The notes: generated from the sequence alone by a model not told the origin. 64,000 nt of DNA from Agreia pratensis (GCF_900177685.1 NZ_FXAY01000002.1:496001-560000); one strand, 5' to 3'; counted from the first letter of the stretch, positions 27,570-37,570 are shown. Program-made: numbers and translations.

Positions 27570-28118
27570 ATGTCCGACCCTACGAACGTCGCCGGTCACG
27601 ATGCGCAGCACCCCTCCGACTCCTCGCCCGTCACGAAGCGCGTCGAGATCGGCGGCGATTGGCGACGCGTGAGTCCCAAGTACATCGGTGTCGAACTCGT
27701 CGGCGTCGCCCTCTTCGGAGTGGTGGCCATCGGCGCGACCGCTGTCTTCGCGCTCACCAAGTGGTTCGCGGAGCCGCTCGGATGGATCCTGGTCGGTGTG
27801 GCCGTCGTCGTCACGCTCGTGATGTTCGTCATCGCTCCGCGGCGCGTGCGTTCGATCGGCTATCAGCTTCGCGACGATGACCTGCTGTTCCGGCGCGGCA
27901 TCATGTTCCATCGCGTCGTCTCGGTTCCCTATGGCCGCATGCAGCTCATCGACATCAACAGGGGGCCGGTCGCCCGCTTCCTCGGCCTCGCCGAGTTGCG
28001 ATTCGTCACGGCCGCGGCGGCCACCGGCGTCACGATCCCCGGTCTCGCAGACGCCGATGCCGACGCGCTGCGCGACGCCCTCGTATCGCTTGCCGAGACG
28101 CGCCGGGCTGGGCTGTGA
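27570..28118 (+). CDS. Bacterial PH-domain membrane protein, YdbS-like
   Basis: A 182-residue protein with two transmembrane helices and one bacterial PH (DUF304/bPH2) domain carrying GIMFHRVVSVPYGRMQLIDI and GPVARFLGLAELRFVTA. It begins one base after the DUF3180 stop and overlaps the next PH-domain gene by 4 bp. The YdbS/YdbT pair is known in Bacillus; its biochemical function is not established. Confidence 0.88.
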   Translation: MSDPTNVAGHDAQHPSDSSPVTKRVEIGGDWRRVSPKYIGVELVGVALFGVVAIGATAVFALTKWFAEPLGWILVGVAVVVTLVMFVIAPRRVRSIGYQLRDDDLLFRRGIMFHRVVSVPYGRMQLIDINRGPVARFLGLAELRFVTAAAATGVTIPGLADADADALRDALVSLAETRRAGL

Positions 28119-29701
28119 CAGAGCCCGTCGCTCCACCGTTGCCGGGCGGCGGCGACTGGCTGCGTCTGCATCCGGCGACTCCGCTTCTCAAGGGAGGCAT
28201 CGGCCTCATCGCGGTTATCGGCTTCGTTTTGGCGAACGTGCGCGAGCGACTCGTCGAGATGTTCGTCGGCGGCCCCGATAGCGGCGACCTGTTCGATGAA
28301 CTCAACAGGCGCGGCCACCTCGGCTGGGCGATCGCCATCGTGGTCGGGGGTCTCGTTCTCGGTGTCGCGGCCTTCTATCTCTCGTGGCGCATGCACACCT
28401 ACCGCATCAACGACGAAGCGGTCGAGGTGCGGAGCGGCATCCTGTTCCGCACCCATCGCCAGGCGCGGCTCGATCGCATCCAGGGCATCGCCATCACGCG
28501 CCCGTTCATCGCGCGCCTGTTCGGCGCAGCCCGGCTCGAGCTGAGCGTCGCAGGGCAGGACGCGAAGGTGCAGTTGGCGTATCTGCGCGGCAGCGACGTC
28601 GATCGACTGCGGCACGACATCCTTCTGCTCGCTTCGACCAGACGGGCAGAAGAAGGCGCGGGCGCCCCGGCATCGGATGCCTCCGGCTCGGCCGGCATCA
28701 TCGGCCGGCGGGTCACGGAATTGCTGGCCCCTGAGCTCGATCCTTCTGAGGCTCCGCCGGAATCCGTGGTTCGTATCTCGCCGCTGCGGCTCGCGGGATC
28801 GCTGTTCGCAAGCGGCGCCACGATCTTCACGATCGCCGGCATCGTGGCCCTCGGCGTGCTGGCTGCGAGCGGCCGTGAGCTTGGGTTCGTGTTCCTCATC
28901 GTGCCCGCGATCCTCGGTAGCGCCGGATACTTCGCTCGTAAGGTGACGCGCTCACTGCGATTCTCGATCGCTGCGACACCCGACGGCGTGCGCGTCGGTT
29001 ACGGACTTCTGACCACGTCGAATGACACTCTCCCGCCCGGTCGGATCCATGCGATCGAGGTTTACCAGCCTCTGCTGTGGAGGCCGTTCGACTGGTGGGC
29101 GATCCGCATCAACAGGGCGGGTCACGCCTCGAGCGGCTCCGGCAGCCAACCGGCGACGACGATGCTGCCGGTCGGCACCCGAGCCGACGTCGACAAGGTG
29201 CTCGGTCTGCTCCTTCCAGGGCTGGCGAGTGCCGACACCCGGCATCTGATTCTGGCCGGGATGGTGTCGTCGGGGCCCACCCCGGGCTTCGCCGTCGACT
29301 TCGTTCCCGCTCCGCGTCGCGGCCGATGGCTGCGTCCGTTCTCGTGGCGGCGCACCGGGTACGCGCTGGCGGGCGACGCGGTTCTGCTGCGCAAGGGCCT
29401 CGTATGGCGGCAACTCGTCGCGGTGCCGGCGGCACGCATCCAGAGCCTTCGTATCGAGCAGGGGCCGCTCTCGCGCGCCCTCGACCTCTGTTCTCTGACC
29501 CTCGACACTGTCGCCGGGCCTGTCTCCGCGACCCTGTCGGTGCTCGACAGGGCTGGCTCGATCAGCGCGTTCGACGCCATCAGTCGAGCGGCGACGGCGG
29601 CGGGTGCCCTGGAAGACGGCTCGCGCTGGGCGAACGGCACGTCGTTCGGCGGCCCCGGCTCGGCAGACCCTCACCCGCAACGACCGGAGGATGTTCGGTG
29701 A
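28115..29701 (+). CDS. Triple-bPH2 membrane protein, YdbT-like
   Basis: A 528-residue membrane protein with repeated bPH2 domains. Recurrent motifs are FRTHRQARLDRIQGIAI, PPGRIHAIEVYQPLLWRPF and VPAARIQSLRIEQGPLSRAL. About six hydrophobic segments separate them. It forms a pair with the YdbS-like protein. GTG start 28115 is coupled (GTGA) to the preceding stop, and its own stop overlaps the DUF2520 gene. Confidence 0.88.
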   Translation: MTEPVAPPLPGGGDWLRLHPATPLLKGGIGLIAVIGFVLANVRERLVEMFVGGPDSGDLFDELNRRGHLGWAIAIVVGGLVLGVAAFYLSWRMHTYRINDEAVEVRSGILFRTHRQARLDRIQGIAITRPFIARLFGAARLELSVAGQDAKVQLAYLRGSDVDRLRHDILLLASTRRAEEGAGAPASDASGSAGIIGRRVTELLAPELDPSEAPPESVVRISPLRLAGSLFASGATIFTIAGIVALGVLAASGRELGFVFLIVPAILGSAGYFARKVTRSLRFSIAATPDGVRVGYGLLTTSNDTLPPGRIHAIEVYQPLLWRPFDWWAIRINRAGHASSGSGSQPATTMLPVGTRADVDKVLGLLLPGLASADTRHLILAGMVSSGPTPGFAVDFVPAPRRGRWLRPFSWRRTGYALAGDAVLLRKGLVWRQLVAVPAARIQSLRIEQGPLSRALDLCSLTLDTVAGPVSATLSVLDRAGSISAFDAISRAATAAGALEDGSRWANGTSFGGPGSADPHPQRPEDVR

Positions 29702-30426
29702 ATCCTGCACAACGAAGTGGACGGCTCGGAATCGGCATCGTCGGCGCCGGACGAGTCGGCCCTATCTTGGGCGCCGCGCTTGCGGGCGCGGGCCACGCTC
29801 TCGTGGGCGTTGCCGCGATCTCCGATGAGAGTCGCGAGCGGGCCGATGCCATTCTTCCGGGAGTACCGATCCTCGAGATCCCGCAGCTCATCGAGCGCAG
29901 CGAGTTGGTCATTCTCGCGGTTCCCGAGTCGGAACTCGCGACGCTGGTGCAGGGGCTCGCCGACACGGGCAGCTGGCAGGCCGGCCAACTCGTCATGCAC
30001 ACGGCTCCAGGGGTCGGCGTCGGCGTACTCGCGCCGGCGCTCGCGCAGGGCGTGATTCCGCTCGCCGTGCACCCGGCCATGCAGTTCACCGGGGCGAGCG
30101 TCGACATCGCGCGGCTCGTCGGCACCTGGTTCGCTGTCACGGCGCCGGGCCCGGTCCTTCCGATCGGCCAGGCCCTGGTCGTCGAGATGGGCGGCGAACC
30201 GGTGGTGGTGGCGGAGAACGACCGCAAGGCCTATGCGGAGGCCATCGAGACGGCGACGACCTTCTCGAGCGCCATCGTCGACCAGGCGACGAGCTTGCTG
30301 TCGGGCATCGGCGTTCCCGCGCCCGGACTGGTGCTCGGCCCCCTCGTGCGGTCGGCCGTCGAGAACGCGCTGCACCGCGCGCGCGGCGACGACACAGGAA
30401 CCCACTTCGACTCGATCGGTGGCTGA
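29698..30426 (+). CDS. Rossmann-fold DUF2520 protein
   Basis: A 242-residue protein with an N-terminal NAD(P)-binding loop GIVGAGRVGPILGAALAGAGH and a C-terminal DUF2520 domain (AVHPAMQFTGAS). In actinobacteria the family sits next to panC (Rv3603c position). It resembles 6-phosphogluconate-type or ketopantoate-type reductases, so a pantothenate-related reduction is possible, but no reaction is shown. GTG 29698 overlaps the preceding stop. Confidence 0.85.
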   Translation: MNPAQRSGRLGIGIVGAGRVGPILGAALAGAGHALVGVAAISDESRERADAILPGVPILEIPQLIERSELVILAVPESELATLVQGLADTGSWQAGQLVMHTAPGVGVGVLAPALAQGVIPLAVHPAMQFTGASVDIARLVGTWFAVTAPGPVLPIGQALVVEMGGEPVVVAENDRKAYAEAIETATTFSSAIVDQATSLLSGIGVPAPGLVLGPLVRSAVENALHRARGDDTGTHFDSIGG

Positions 30427-30516
30427 ACCGCGGGATCACGGGTCTCGGACAGGCACTAGCATCGAGGGTGGCGGCGAGCGGAACCTGCGCCCGTCGTCAC
30501 GATTAAGGAGTCCCCA

Positions 30517-31401
30517 GTGACCGAAGTAGCCGATTCGATCGCGGGCGTTCGAACCCTGATCAGCGATGCAAAGAAGGCGCTAATTGCCGAGGGCATCGCC
30601 TCTCCGACGGTCTCTCTCGTTCCCACGATGGGAGCGCTGCACGATGGTCATCTCGCTCTCGTCGACAAGGCGCGCGAGCGGGGTCACATCGTCGTGGTCT
30701 CGATCTTCGTCAATCCCACGCAGTTCTCGGCCTCCGAAGACCTGCAGCGCTACCCGCGTGATCTGCAGTCCGACCGTGCGATCCTCGATGGCTCGGCACG
30801 AGAGGGCGATCGATCGATCATCGTGTTCGCGCCGTCGGTCGACGACATGTATCCGAACGGCCCGACGCAGACCACTGTCACCGCCGGTCGTGCGGGCTCG
30901 ACGCTCGAGGGCAGAAGCCGTGCGGGTCACTTCGACGGTGTGCTCACCGTCGTGGCGAAGCTGCTCAACATCGTGGCCCCCGACACTGTCTTCTTCGGCC
31001 GCAAAGACGCCCAGCAAGCGTTTCTCGTGGGGCGCATGATCGCCGATCTCGACTTCACCACCGCCATCGAGGTCGTGGCGACCGTGCGCGAGAACGATGG
31101 TCTTGCACTCTCGAGCCGCAACCGGTTCCTCGATGAGAAAGAGCGTCGCGCATCCCTCGTGCTCTCGCATATGCTCGAGGCCGCCGAATCGGCCGCCGAC
31201 AGGGGAATCGACACGGTCATCGCGGCCGCCCAGTCTGTGGCCATGGGCGAACCCCTGGTGCAGGTCGACTATCTCGCGGTCGTCGATCCGGGCACCTTCC
31301 TTCCTGTCGACGACGACTACCGGGGCAAAGCCGTCGTGCTCGTCGCGGCGCGCGTCGGAACCACGAGACTCATCGACAACGAGACCATCTACCTCGGCTG
31401 A
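30517..31401 (+). CDS. panC: Pantothenate synthetase
   Basis: A 294-residue enzyme joining pantoate and beta-alanine. Motifs: PTMGALHDGHLALV, FVNPTQFSASEDLQRYPR, FFGRKDAQQAFLV and LALSSRNRFL. GTG 30517 follows AAGGAG. In many actinobacteria panD and coaX follow; here lysS is next, 63 bp away. Confidence 0.96.
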   Translation: MTEVADSIAGVRTLISDAKKALIAEGIASPTVSLVPTMGALHDGHLALVDKARERGHIVVVSIFVNPTQFSASEDLQRYPRDLQSDRAILDGSAREGDRSIIVFAPSVDDMYPNGPTQTTVTAGRAGSTLEGRSRAGHFDGVLTVVAKLLNIVAPDTVFFGRKDAQQAFLVGRMIADLDFTTAIEVVATVRENDGLALSSRNRFLDEKERRASLVLSHMLEAAESAADRGIDTVIAAAQSVAMGEPLVQVDYLAVVDPGTFLPVDDDYRGKAVVLVAARVGTTRLIDNETIYLG

Positions 31402-31464
31402 GCGCCGGGGTTCGCCGAACGCACCCGGTAAACTCGTGTGCGAACCGAGGAGAGATTCGCCCGC

Positions 31465-32976
31465 ATGAGTGACGCACCCAACGACCACGAGCTGACCGAC
31501 GACGAGCAGCGGGCCGAGGTCGCGGAACAGAAGCTCGTGCGCTTGGCCAAGCGCGACCGACTCATCGCATCCGGAGCAGGCGCCTACCCCGTTTCGGTGC
31601 CCATCACGACGACGATCCCCGCTCTGCGCGAAAAGTATGGCGAGCTCGTCGCAGACGACACGACCGGCGACATCGTCGGCGTCGCGGGCCGCGTCGTCTT
31701 TGCTCGAAACACCGGCAAGCTCTGCTTCGCGTCGCTGCAGGCCGGCGATGGCAGCCGCATCCAGGCCATGGTGTCGCTCGCGCAGGTCGGCGACGAGTCG
31801 CTGGCCGAGTGGAAGGAGCTCGTCGACCTCGGCGACCACGTCTTCGTCTCGGGCGAGGTCATCTCGAGCCGCAGAGGCGAACTCTCGATCATGGTCGCCG
31901 AGTGGCAGATCGCCTCGAAGGCCCTGCTGCCTCTTCCGAACCTGCACTCCGAACTGAGCGAAGAGACCCGGGTGCGCAGCCGCTACCTCGATCTGATCGT
32001 TCGCGATCAGGCGCGCGAGGTCGTGCGCACGCGGGCCAAGGCCGTCGCCTCGCTGCGCCAGACCTTCGCCGAGCGCGACTACATCGAGGTCGAGACCCCG
32101 ATGCTTCAGACGATGCACGGCGGAGCCTCGGCGAGGCCGTTCGCCACGCACAGCAACGCGTTCGACACCGAACTGTTCCTGCGCATCGCACCAGAACTGT
32201 TTCTCAAGCGCGCCGTCGTAGGCGGCATCGACCGGGTCTTCGAGATCAACCGCAACTTCCGCAACGAGGGCGCAGACTCCACACACTCGCCCGAGTTCGC
32301 CATGCTCGAGTCATACGAGGCGTATGGCGACTACAACACCATGGCCGAACTCACGCAGACGCTCATCCAGAACGCGGCTCTCGCGGTCGCCGGGTCGCAC
32401 GTCGTGACCTGGGCAGACGGCACCGAGTACGACCTCGGCGGCGAGTGGGACCGCATCAGCATGTACGGCTCGCTGTCGGATGCGGCCGGAATCGAGATCA
32501 CACCCGAGACCTCCGTCTCCGAACTTCAGGCGCTCGCCGACCGAGAGGGCGTCGAGGTGCATCTGCCCAACCACGGCAAGCTCGTCGAAGAGCTCTGGGA
32601 GCACTTCGTCAAGGGCGGGCTCACCAGGCCCACGTTCGTCATGGACTTCCCGCTCGAGACCAGTCCGCTCACCCGCGCCCACCGCTCCGTACCCGGCGTC
32701 GTCGAGAAGTGGGATCTCTACATTCGGGGGTTCGAGTTGGCGACCGCCTATTCCGAGCTCGTCGACCCGGTCATTCAGCGCGAGCGCTTCATCGAGCAGG
32801 CGCGGCAGGGTGCCGCGGGAGACGTCGAGGCGATGCGCCTCGACGAGGAGTTCCTGCGTGCGCTCGAATTCGGCATGCCGCCTTCGGGTGGGCTGGGCAT
32901 GGGTATCGATCGATTGCTGATGGCCCTGACCGGCCTCGGTATCCGAGAGACCATCCTCTTCCCCCTGGTCAAGTAA
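31465..32976 (+). CDS. lysS: Lysyl-tRNA synthetase, class II
   Basis: A 503-residue enzyme with an N-terminal OB-fold anticodon domain (about 60-165) and a class II catalytic core: motif 2 [11 protein letters not shown] and motif 3 [13 protein letters not shown]. The ATG 31465 is preferred over GTG 31438; GAGGAGAG lies about 10 bases upstream of it. It ends the long housekeeping series. Confidence 0.97.
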   Translation: MSDAPNDHELTDDEQRAEVAEQKLVRLAKRDRLIASGAGAYPVSVPITTTIPALREKYGELVADDTTGDIVGVAGRVVFARNTGKLCFASLQAGDGSRIQAMVSLAQVGDESLAEWKELVDLGDHVFVSGEVISSRRGELSIMVAEWQIASKALLPLPNLHSELSEETRVRSRYLDLIVRDQAREVVRTRAKAVASLRQTFAERDYIEVETPMLQTMHGGASARPFATHSNAFDTELFLRIAPELFLKRAVVGGIDRVFEINRNFRNEGADSTHSPEFAMLESYEAYGDYNTMAELTQTLIQNAALAVAGSHVVTWADGTEYDLGGEWDRISMYGSLSDAAGIEITPETSVSELQALADREGVEVHLPNHGKLVEELWEHFVKGGLTRPTFVMDFPLETSPLTRAHRSVPGVVEKWDLYIRGFELATAYSELVDPVIQRERFIEQARQGAAGDVEAMRLDEEFLRALEFGMPPSGGLGMGIDRLLMALTGLGIRETILFPLVK

Positions 32977-32986
32977 GGTCGGCATC

Positions 32987-33148
32987 ATGAGCTTCTTCGG
33001 CGGAAACAAGAATCCTCTCGACGACGAGGGCAAGAAGAAAGACGGCCGAGTCAGCAACTCCAGACTGTTCGTGTGGATCGTCGTGACCGCCGTCGCGCTT
33101 TATCTCATCGGCACCGGCGTCTACGGAATCATCACCAAGGGCAGCTGA
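32987..33148 (+). CDS. 53-residue single-helix membrane protein
   Basis: A short gene beginning MSFFGGNKNP, with a Lys-rich middle and one transmembrane segment (LFVWIVVTAVALYLIGTGVYG). It starts 10 bp after the lysS stop. No family recognised; reading frame and codon bias look genuine. Confidence 0.65.
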   Translation: MSFFGGNKNPLDDEGKKKDGRVSNSRLFVWIVVTAVALYLIGTGVYGIITKGS

Positions 33149-33202
33149 GCTGGTCGACCGCAGAGGGCTTCTCCTCGGCATCGGCTGCTAAACTCGCGGA
33201 TC

Positions 33203-33400
33203 ATGGATGACTTTCTCGCCGGGCTGGGCGCCCTCGCCCCCACTGTGCTCGTCGGACTCGTCTTCTGGCTCGTGATGTTCGTGATTCTCCGCGCCGACAA
33301 GCACGAACGCCGCGCCTTCTCGAAGATCGAAGCAGAAGAGCGAGCCAAGCTCGCCGCGTCGAGCGCTGCCCCGATCGACGCCTCCGCGCCCCGCAGCTGA
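33203..33400 (+). CDS. 65-residue single-helix membrane protein
   Basis: One N-terminal transmembrane segment (TVLVGLVFWLVMFVILRA) followed by a charged helix (DKHERRAFSKIEAEERAKLA) and an Ala/Ser tail. It is similar in layout to several short actinobacterial proteins of unknown role. It lies between the previous small gene and cardiolipin synthase. Confidence 0.7.
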   Translation: MDDFLAGLGALAPTVLVGLVFWLVMFVILRADKHERRAFSKIEAEERAKLAASSAAPIDASAPRS

Positions 33401-33479
33401 ACGACGCGTTCGTCGTCTCCTCGGGGCGGCCCCGACACGCTACGGTTATCGTCGGGGCAGTAGTCGAGGGGAGCCATCC

Positions 33480-34952
33480 GTGTTCGGAATCAATGCCGCG
33501 GGCTGGATTCTCATCTTCGGCGTGCTCGTCGACTTTCTCGTGCGCGTCACCGCGATCATCGTGGTTCCGCGCAATCGCCGACCTGCCACGGCGGTCGCCT
33601 GGCTCATGGCCATCTTCTTCCTGCCCTACATCGGTGTGCTCACGTTCCTGCTCATCGGCAGCTACAAACTGCCCAAGAAGAGGCGCGACAAGCAACAGGC
33701 GATCAACCAGTTCATTCTTGAAACGACCGAGGGCATCGACCTCGTCACCAAGAACCACGCGTGGCCGCCTTGGCTCGAATCGGTGGTCGAGCTCAACCGC
33801 AATCTCGGAGCGATGCCGCTCGTCGGCGGCAACAACGCCAGCCTCATCGGAGACTACGCCCGCTCGATCGCCGCAATGGCTGCTGATGTGGGCAAGGCGC
33901 GCCGCTACGTTCACGTCGAATTCTACATCATGTCGTACGACACGGCGTCGGAGGCGTTCTTCGATGCTCTGGGAGCCGCCGTCAAGCGCGGCGTCACCGT
34001 GCGCGTGTTGCTCGACCACATCGCATCCATCAGATCGCCGCATCACCGCAGAACGACCAAAAAGCTCACCGAGCTCGGCGTTCAATGGTTGTTCATGCTG
34101 CCCGTGCAGCCGTTGCGCGGCAAGTACCAGCGCCCCGACCTGCGCAACCACCGCAAGCTGCTGATCATCGACGGCAAGATCGGCTACATGGGGTCGCAGA
34201 ACATGATCGACCGCAGCTACAACAAGCGGGGCAATATCCGCCGCGGCTTGCAATGGCAAGACCTCATGACGCGCCTCGACGGCCCGATCGTCGCCGGCCT
34301 CAACGCTATTTTCATCACCGACTGGTACAGCGAGACCAACGAGTTGCTGATGCGCGAGACCGACCCGATCACTCCCGACGTGGTCGAAGAGGCGCCCGAT
34401 TCGCTCGACTGCCAGGTTGTGCCGTCGGGCCCCGGGTTCGAGGGCGAAAACAATCTGAGGCTCTTTCTCGCACTGCTCTACTACGCGCAGAACCGCATCA
34501 TCGTCACGAGCCCGTACTTCGTTCCCGATGAGGCGATGCTCTACGCCATCACCACGGCGACGCAGCGCGGAGTCGAGGTCGAACTGTTCGTGTCGGAGAT
34601 CGGCGATCAGGGTCTCGTCTATCACGCCCAGCGCTCGTACTACGAGGCCCTGCTCCGTGCTGGAGTGCGCATCTACATGTACCAGGCGCCCTACATTCTG
34701 CACGCCAAGCACTTCACGATCGACGACGACGTGGCGGTCATCGGATCGAGCAATATGGACATGCGATCGTTCAGCCTAAATATGGAGGTCTCGCTCATGG
34801 TGCGCGGCCGTTCGTTCGTCTCTGAGATGCGCGAGATCGAAGACGGCTACAGAAAAGTCAGTCGCGAACTCACCCTCGATGACTGGCTCACTCAGCCACT
34901 GCGCTCGACCATTCTCGACAACCTGGCCAGACTCACCAGCGCCCTGCAGTAG
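33480..34952 (+). CDS. cls: Cardiolipin synthase
   Basis: A 490-residue phospholipase-D-superfamily enzyme condensing phosphatidylglycerol units in the membrane. It has two N-terminal transmembrane helices, then two HKD motifs: HRKLLIIDGKIGYMGSQN near residue 222 and HAKHFTIDDDVAVIGSSN near residue 405. GTG 33480 places the first helix at the very N-terminus. The preceding GAGGGGAG is a fair ribosome-binding site. Confidence 0.95.
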   Translation: MFGINAAGWILIFGVLVDFLVRVTAIIVVPRNRRPATAVAWLMAIFFLPYIGVLTFLLIGSYKLPKKRRDKQQAINQFILETTEGIDLVTKNHAWPPWLESVVELNRNLGAMPLVGGNNASLIGDYARSIAAMAADVGKARRYVHVEFYIMSYDTASEAFFDALGAAVKRGVTVRVLLDHIASIRSPHHRRTTKKLTELGVQWLFMLPVQPLRGKYQRPDLRNHRKLLIIDGKIGYMGSQNMIDRSYNKRGNIRRGLQWQDLMTRLDGPIVAGLNAIFITDWYSETNELLMRETDPITPDVVEEAPDSLDCQVVPSGPGFEGENNLRLFLALLYYAQNRIIVTSPYFVPDEAMLYAITTATQRGVEVELFVSEIGDQGLVYHAQRSYYEALLRAGVRIYMYQAPYILHAKHFTIDDDVAVIGSSNMDMRSFSLNMEVSLMVRGRSFVSEMREIEDGYRKVSRELTLDDWLTQPLRSTILDNLARLTSALQ

Positions 34953-34953
34953 C

Positions 34954-35982
34954 TCAGCGCCGACGCGGCAGAAGCCGCACGGTCGGCAGGGCAGGCGCAG
35001 GGAGGGCCGAGCCCGTGTATCCGTGGCCATCTCGTGTACCGGGGTCGCCATGCGTGCTGATGAAGCGCGGCGCGTGCGCATCCACCTCGCCTGAGCCGAT
35101 CGCCTCGGCCTGCCACGCGGTGCGGTAGGCCACGATGTCTTCGTGGGTGCGGCCCACGAAGTTCCACCACATCACGATCTGCTCGCCGAAGGGCTCGCCG
35201 CCGATCAGAATGAGGCGGGCGTCGTCTTCACCCGTTTCGATGGTGAGGGTGGATGCGCCGTGCTCGATGAACGCGAGTTGGGTTCGGGCGAGCTGCGTGC
35301 CGTCGATGGTCGCTGACCCTCTGTCGACCAAAATGCCGTGTTCGTCGCGCGGGTCGACCGGGAGTTCGATGCGCGCGTGCTTCGGAAGATCGAGTTGTGC
35401 TGCGAGCACACGGGTGAATGTGGTGGCCGTGGCGGATGCCCCGGCGACGGTGCCGAGGAAGACGGTGATCGTGGCGTCTCCGAGCGCGCTTACCGCGGCC
35501 GGGTGGCTCTCGAAGAACGGCTCTACCTCACGGGAATCTTCGGGCAGCGCCAACCACAGTTGCACCCCGTGCAGAAGAGTCGTATTCTCGGTCGACACCT
35601 CGGAGTGGCTGATGCCTCGCCCGGCAGTCATGAGGTTCAGTTCGCCCGGTCGTACGAACGCGTGGCTGCCGACACTGTCGCGATGCTCGATCTCGCCGTC
35701 GAACAGCCAGCTCACCGTCTGCAGCCCTGTGTGCGGGTGGGGTGGAACCACCATGCCCGCGCTCGTGCGCACGTCGGTGGGGCCGTAGTGGTCGACGAAG
35801 CACCAGGCGCCGATCATGCTTCGTTCCCTGCTCGGCAGGGTGCGGTGCACGGTCATGGCTCGTGGGCCGCCGAGCGGCACCTCTCGCGGCGCCAGGATCG
35901 TGACGAGGCGCGGCTCCGTGCCGAGCAACTCGTCATCATCGCCGATGAGGAGCTCGTTCGGATGCTTCTCGAGATTGCTCAC
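34954..35982 (-). CDS. Pirin family protein
   Basis: A 342-residue bicupin. The N-terminal cupin has VPPHPHTGLQTVSWLFDGEIEHRDS and GRGISHSE with the iron-binding histidines of pirins; the C-terminal cupin is the less conserved pirin_C. Bacterial pirins include quercetinase-like dioxygenases and metabolic regulators; which applies here is not known. It is convergent with cls (1 bp between stops). Confidence 0.93.
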   Translation of the reverse strand: MSNLEKHPNELLIGDDDELLGTEPRLVTILAPREVPLGGPRAMTVHRTLPSRERSMIGAWCFVDHYGPTDVRTSAGMVVPPHPHTGLQTVSWLFDGEIEHRDSVGSHAFVRPGELNLMTAGRGISHSEVSTENTTLLHGVQLWLALPEDSREVEPFFESHPAAVSALGDATITVFLGTVAGASATATTFTRVLAAQLDLPKHARIELPVDPRDEHGILVDRGSATIDGTQLARTQLAFIEHGASTLTIETGEDDARLILIGGEPFGEQIVMWWNFVGRTHEDIVAYRTAWQAEAIGSGEVDAHAPRFISTHGDPGTRDGHGYTGSALPAPALPTVRLLPRRR

Positions 35983-36110
35983 AACTGAAGCCTATGCGCC
36001 CGTCGATGCAGGCGTATCGACAGCGGCGACATCATTGCGCCGCGCTGATAATCTGGCGGTGCCGCCGGGGGATTCGTGCGGCATCAGGCAACGATCCTCT
36101 GGGGGACATC

Positions 36111-36479
36111 ATGGACTACTCGTACGAATATCAGCCCGATCCGATCGGCACCACGCTCAGCCTGATCTTGGCCGTCATCGCGATCGTGGGGCTCTGGGCC
36201 ACATTCGTCAAGGCCGGGCGTCCCGGTTGGGCCGCTATCATTCCGATCTTCAACATCTACACACTGGTGAAGATGGCCGGGCGTCCCGGATGGTGGACGA
36301 TCCTGTTCTTCATTCCGATCGTCAACATCGTGATCCACATCATCGTGGCCCTTGATGTCGCCAAACGCTTCGGCAAGAGCGGCGTCTTCGGATTCTTCCT
36401 TCTCTTCGTTCTCGGCTTCATCGGGTACCCGATCCTCGGCTTCGGCAAGGCGCAGTACACCGGCGCTCCGAACGCCTAG
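36111..36479 (+). CDS. DUF5684 membrane protein
   Basis: A 122-residue protein with four hydrophobic segments and the pattern KAGRPGWAAIIPIFNIYTL then AGRPGWWTILFFIPIVN, fitting DUF5684. Function unknown. The ATG at 36111 follows GGGGGA. Upstream in-frame sequence is not expected to be coding. Confidence 0.85.
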   Translation: MDYSYEYQPDPIGTTLSLILAVIAIVGLWATFVKAGRPGWAAIIPIFNIYTLVKMAGRPGWWTILFFIPIVNIVIHIIVALDVAKRFGKSGVFGFFLLFVLGFIGYPILGFGKAQYTGAPNA

Positions 36480-36490
36480 CCAGGCATACA

Positions 36491-36529
36491 GGCAGGCTCA
36501 CGAGACGGTCTTCGTCTCGTGAGCCTGCC
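36491..36529. terminator. Bidirectional hairpin between convergent genes
   Basis: GGCAGGCTCACGAGAC pairs perfectly with GTCTCGTGAGCCTGCC (16 bp, 7-nt loop). It sits between the DUF5684 gene and the convergent SDR gene. It has no T-run, so it may be a strong hairpin terminator of the actinobacterial type. Confidence 0.8.
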
Positions 36530-36549
36530 GATATGTGGTTCGGCAGCCG

Positions 36550-37443
36550 CTATGGCGTCGGCATGCCACCGTTCACGTGCAGGGTCTCGCCCACGACGTA
36601 GCTGGATTCGTTCGACGCGAGGAAGACGTAGGCCGGGGCCAACTCCGCCGGCTGTCCCCACCGGCCGAGGGGAGTCTGCTCTCCGACGCTGGGCAGCTTC
36701 TCGGGCGGCTGACCACCGGCGGTCTGCAGGGGCGTCCAGATCGGGCCGGGTGCGACGACGTTGACCCGGATTCCCTTCGGAGCCAGCTGCTGGGCCAGGC
36801 CCTTGGAGAACGTGTTGATCGATGCCTTCGTGGTGGCGTAGTCGACGAGCATCTCGCTGGGCGAGTAGGCCTGGATCGACGAGGTGTTGATGATGGCCGA
36901 GCCCGGCTTGAGGTGGGGCAGCGCAGCCTTGGTGATCCAGAACATGGCGTAGACATTCGTCTTGAACGTCTCGTCGAACTGATCGTCCGAGACCTCATCG
37001 AGTGTCTCGCGGAACTGCTGCTTGCCCGCGTTGTTCACGAGGATGTCGAGGCCGCCGAGGCCCTCGACCGCCGTCGCGACGAGCTCGCGGCAGAAGGCTG
37101 CATCGACGATGTCGCCGGGGATAGCGATGGCCGTGCGTCCGGCCTCTTCGATCAGGCCGACGATGCGCTGGGCGTCCTCTTCCTCCTCGGGCAGGTAGGA
37201 GATGGCGACGTCGGCGCCCTCACGGGCGTAGGCGATCGCCACGGCCGCTCCGATGCCGGAGTCGCCTCCGGTGACGAGAGCCTTGCGGCCGGAGAGGCGA
37301 CCCGAACCGCGGTAGGTCTTCTCGCCGTGATCTGCCTTGTCTTGGAGTTTTGCGTCGAGACCCGCGCCCTCTTGATACTGCGCTTCCGTGTCGATGTCGG
37401 CGTACATCGTGGTGGGGTCCTGGAGTGTGTACTGGTCAGTCAT
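36550..37443 (-). CDS. SDR-family oxidoreductase (general-stress type)
   Basis: A 297-residue short-chain dehydrogenase. The cofactor loop is TGGDSGIGAAVAIAYAREG, NNAG follows, and the catalytic YATTK is near residue 200. The roughly 50-residue N-terminal extension before the Rossmann fold is typical of the stress-related YhdF/YdaD subgroup. Substrate unknown. Confidence 0.92.
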   Translation of the reverse strand: MTDQYTLQDPTTMYADIDTEAQYQEGAGLDAKLQDKADHGEKTYRGSGRLSGRKALVTGGDSGIGAAVAIAYAREGADVAISYLPEEEEDAQRIVGLIEEAGRTAIAIPGDIVDAAFCRELVATAVEGLGGLDILVNNAGKQQFRETLDEVSDDQFDETFKTNVYAMFWITKAALPHLKPGSAIINTSSIQAYSPSEMLVDYATTKASINTFSKGLAQQLAPKGIRVNVVAPGPIWTPLQTAGGQPPEKLPSVGEQTPLGRWGQPAELAPAYVFLASNESSYVVGETLHVNGGMPTP

Positions 37444-37532
37444 ACCTCCAGGCTAGGCATCCGGTGGATGGCGCCCCGGGGTGGTTGCGCCATAGCGGTC
37501 ACGCATGGTTCACTCGCGCCCGCGGGCGCTAA

Positions 37533-37570
37533 AAAAGCCGGCCCCGGGAATGATCCTGGGGCCGGCTTTT
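37533..37570. terminator. Terminator, strong hairpin with T-runs on both strands
   Basis: AAAAGCCGGCCCC pairs with GGGGCCGGCTTTT (13 bp, 12-nt loop). It ends the minus-strand wall-protein transcript at 37586. Confidence 0.9.
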
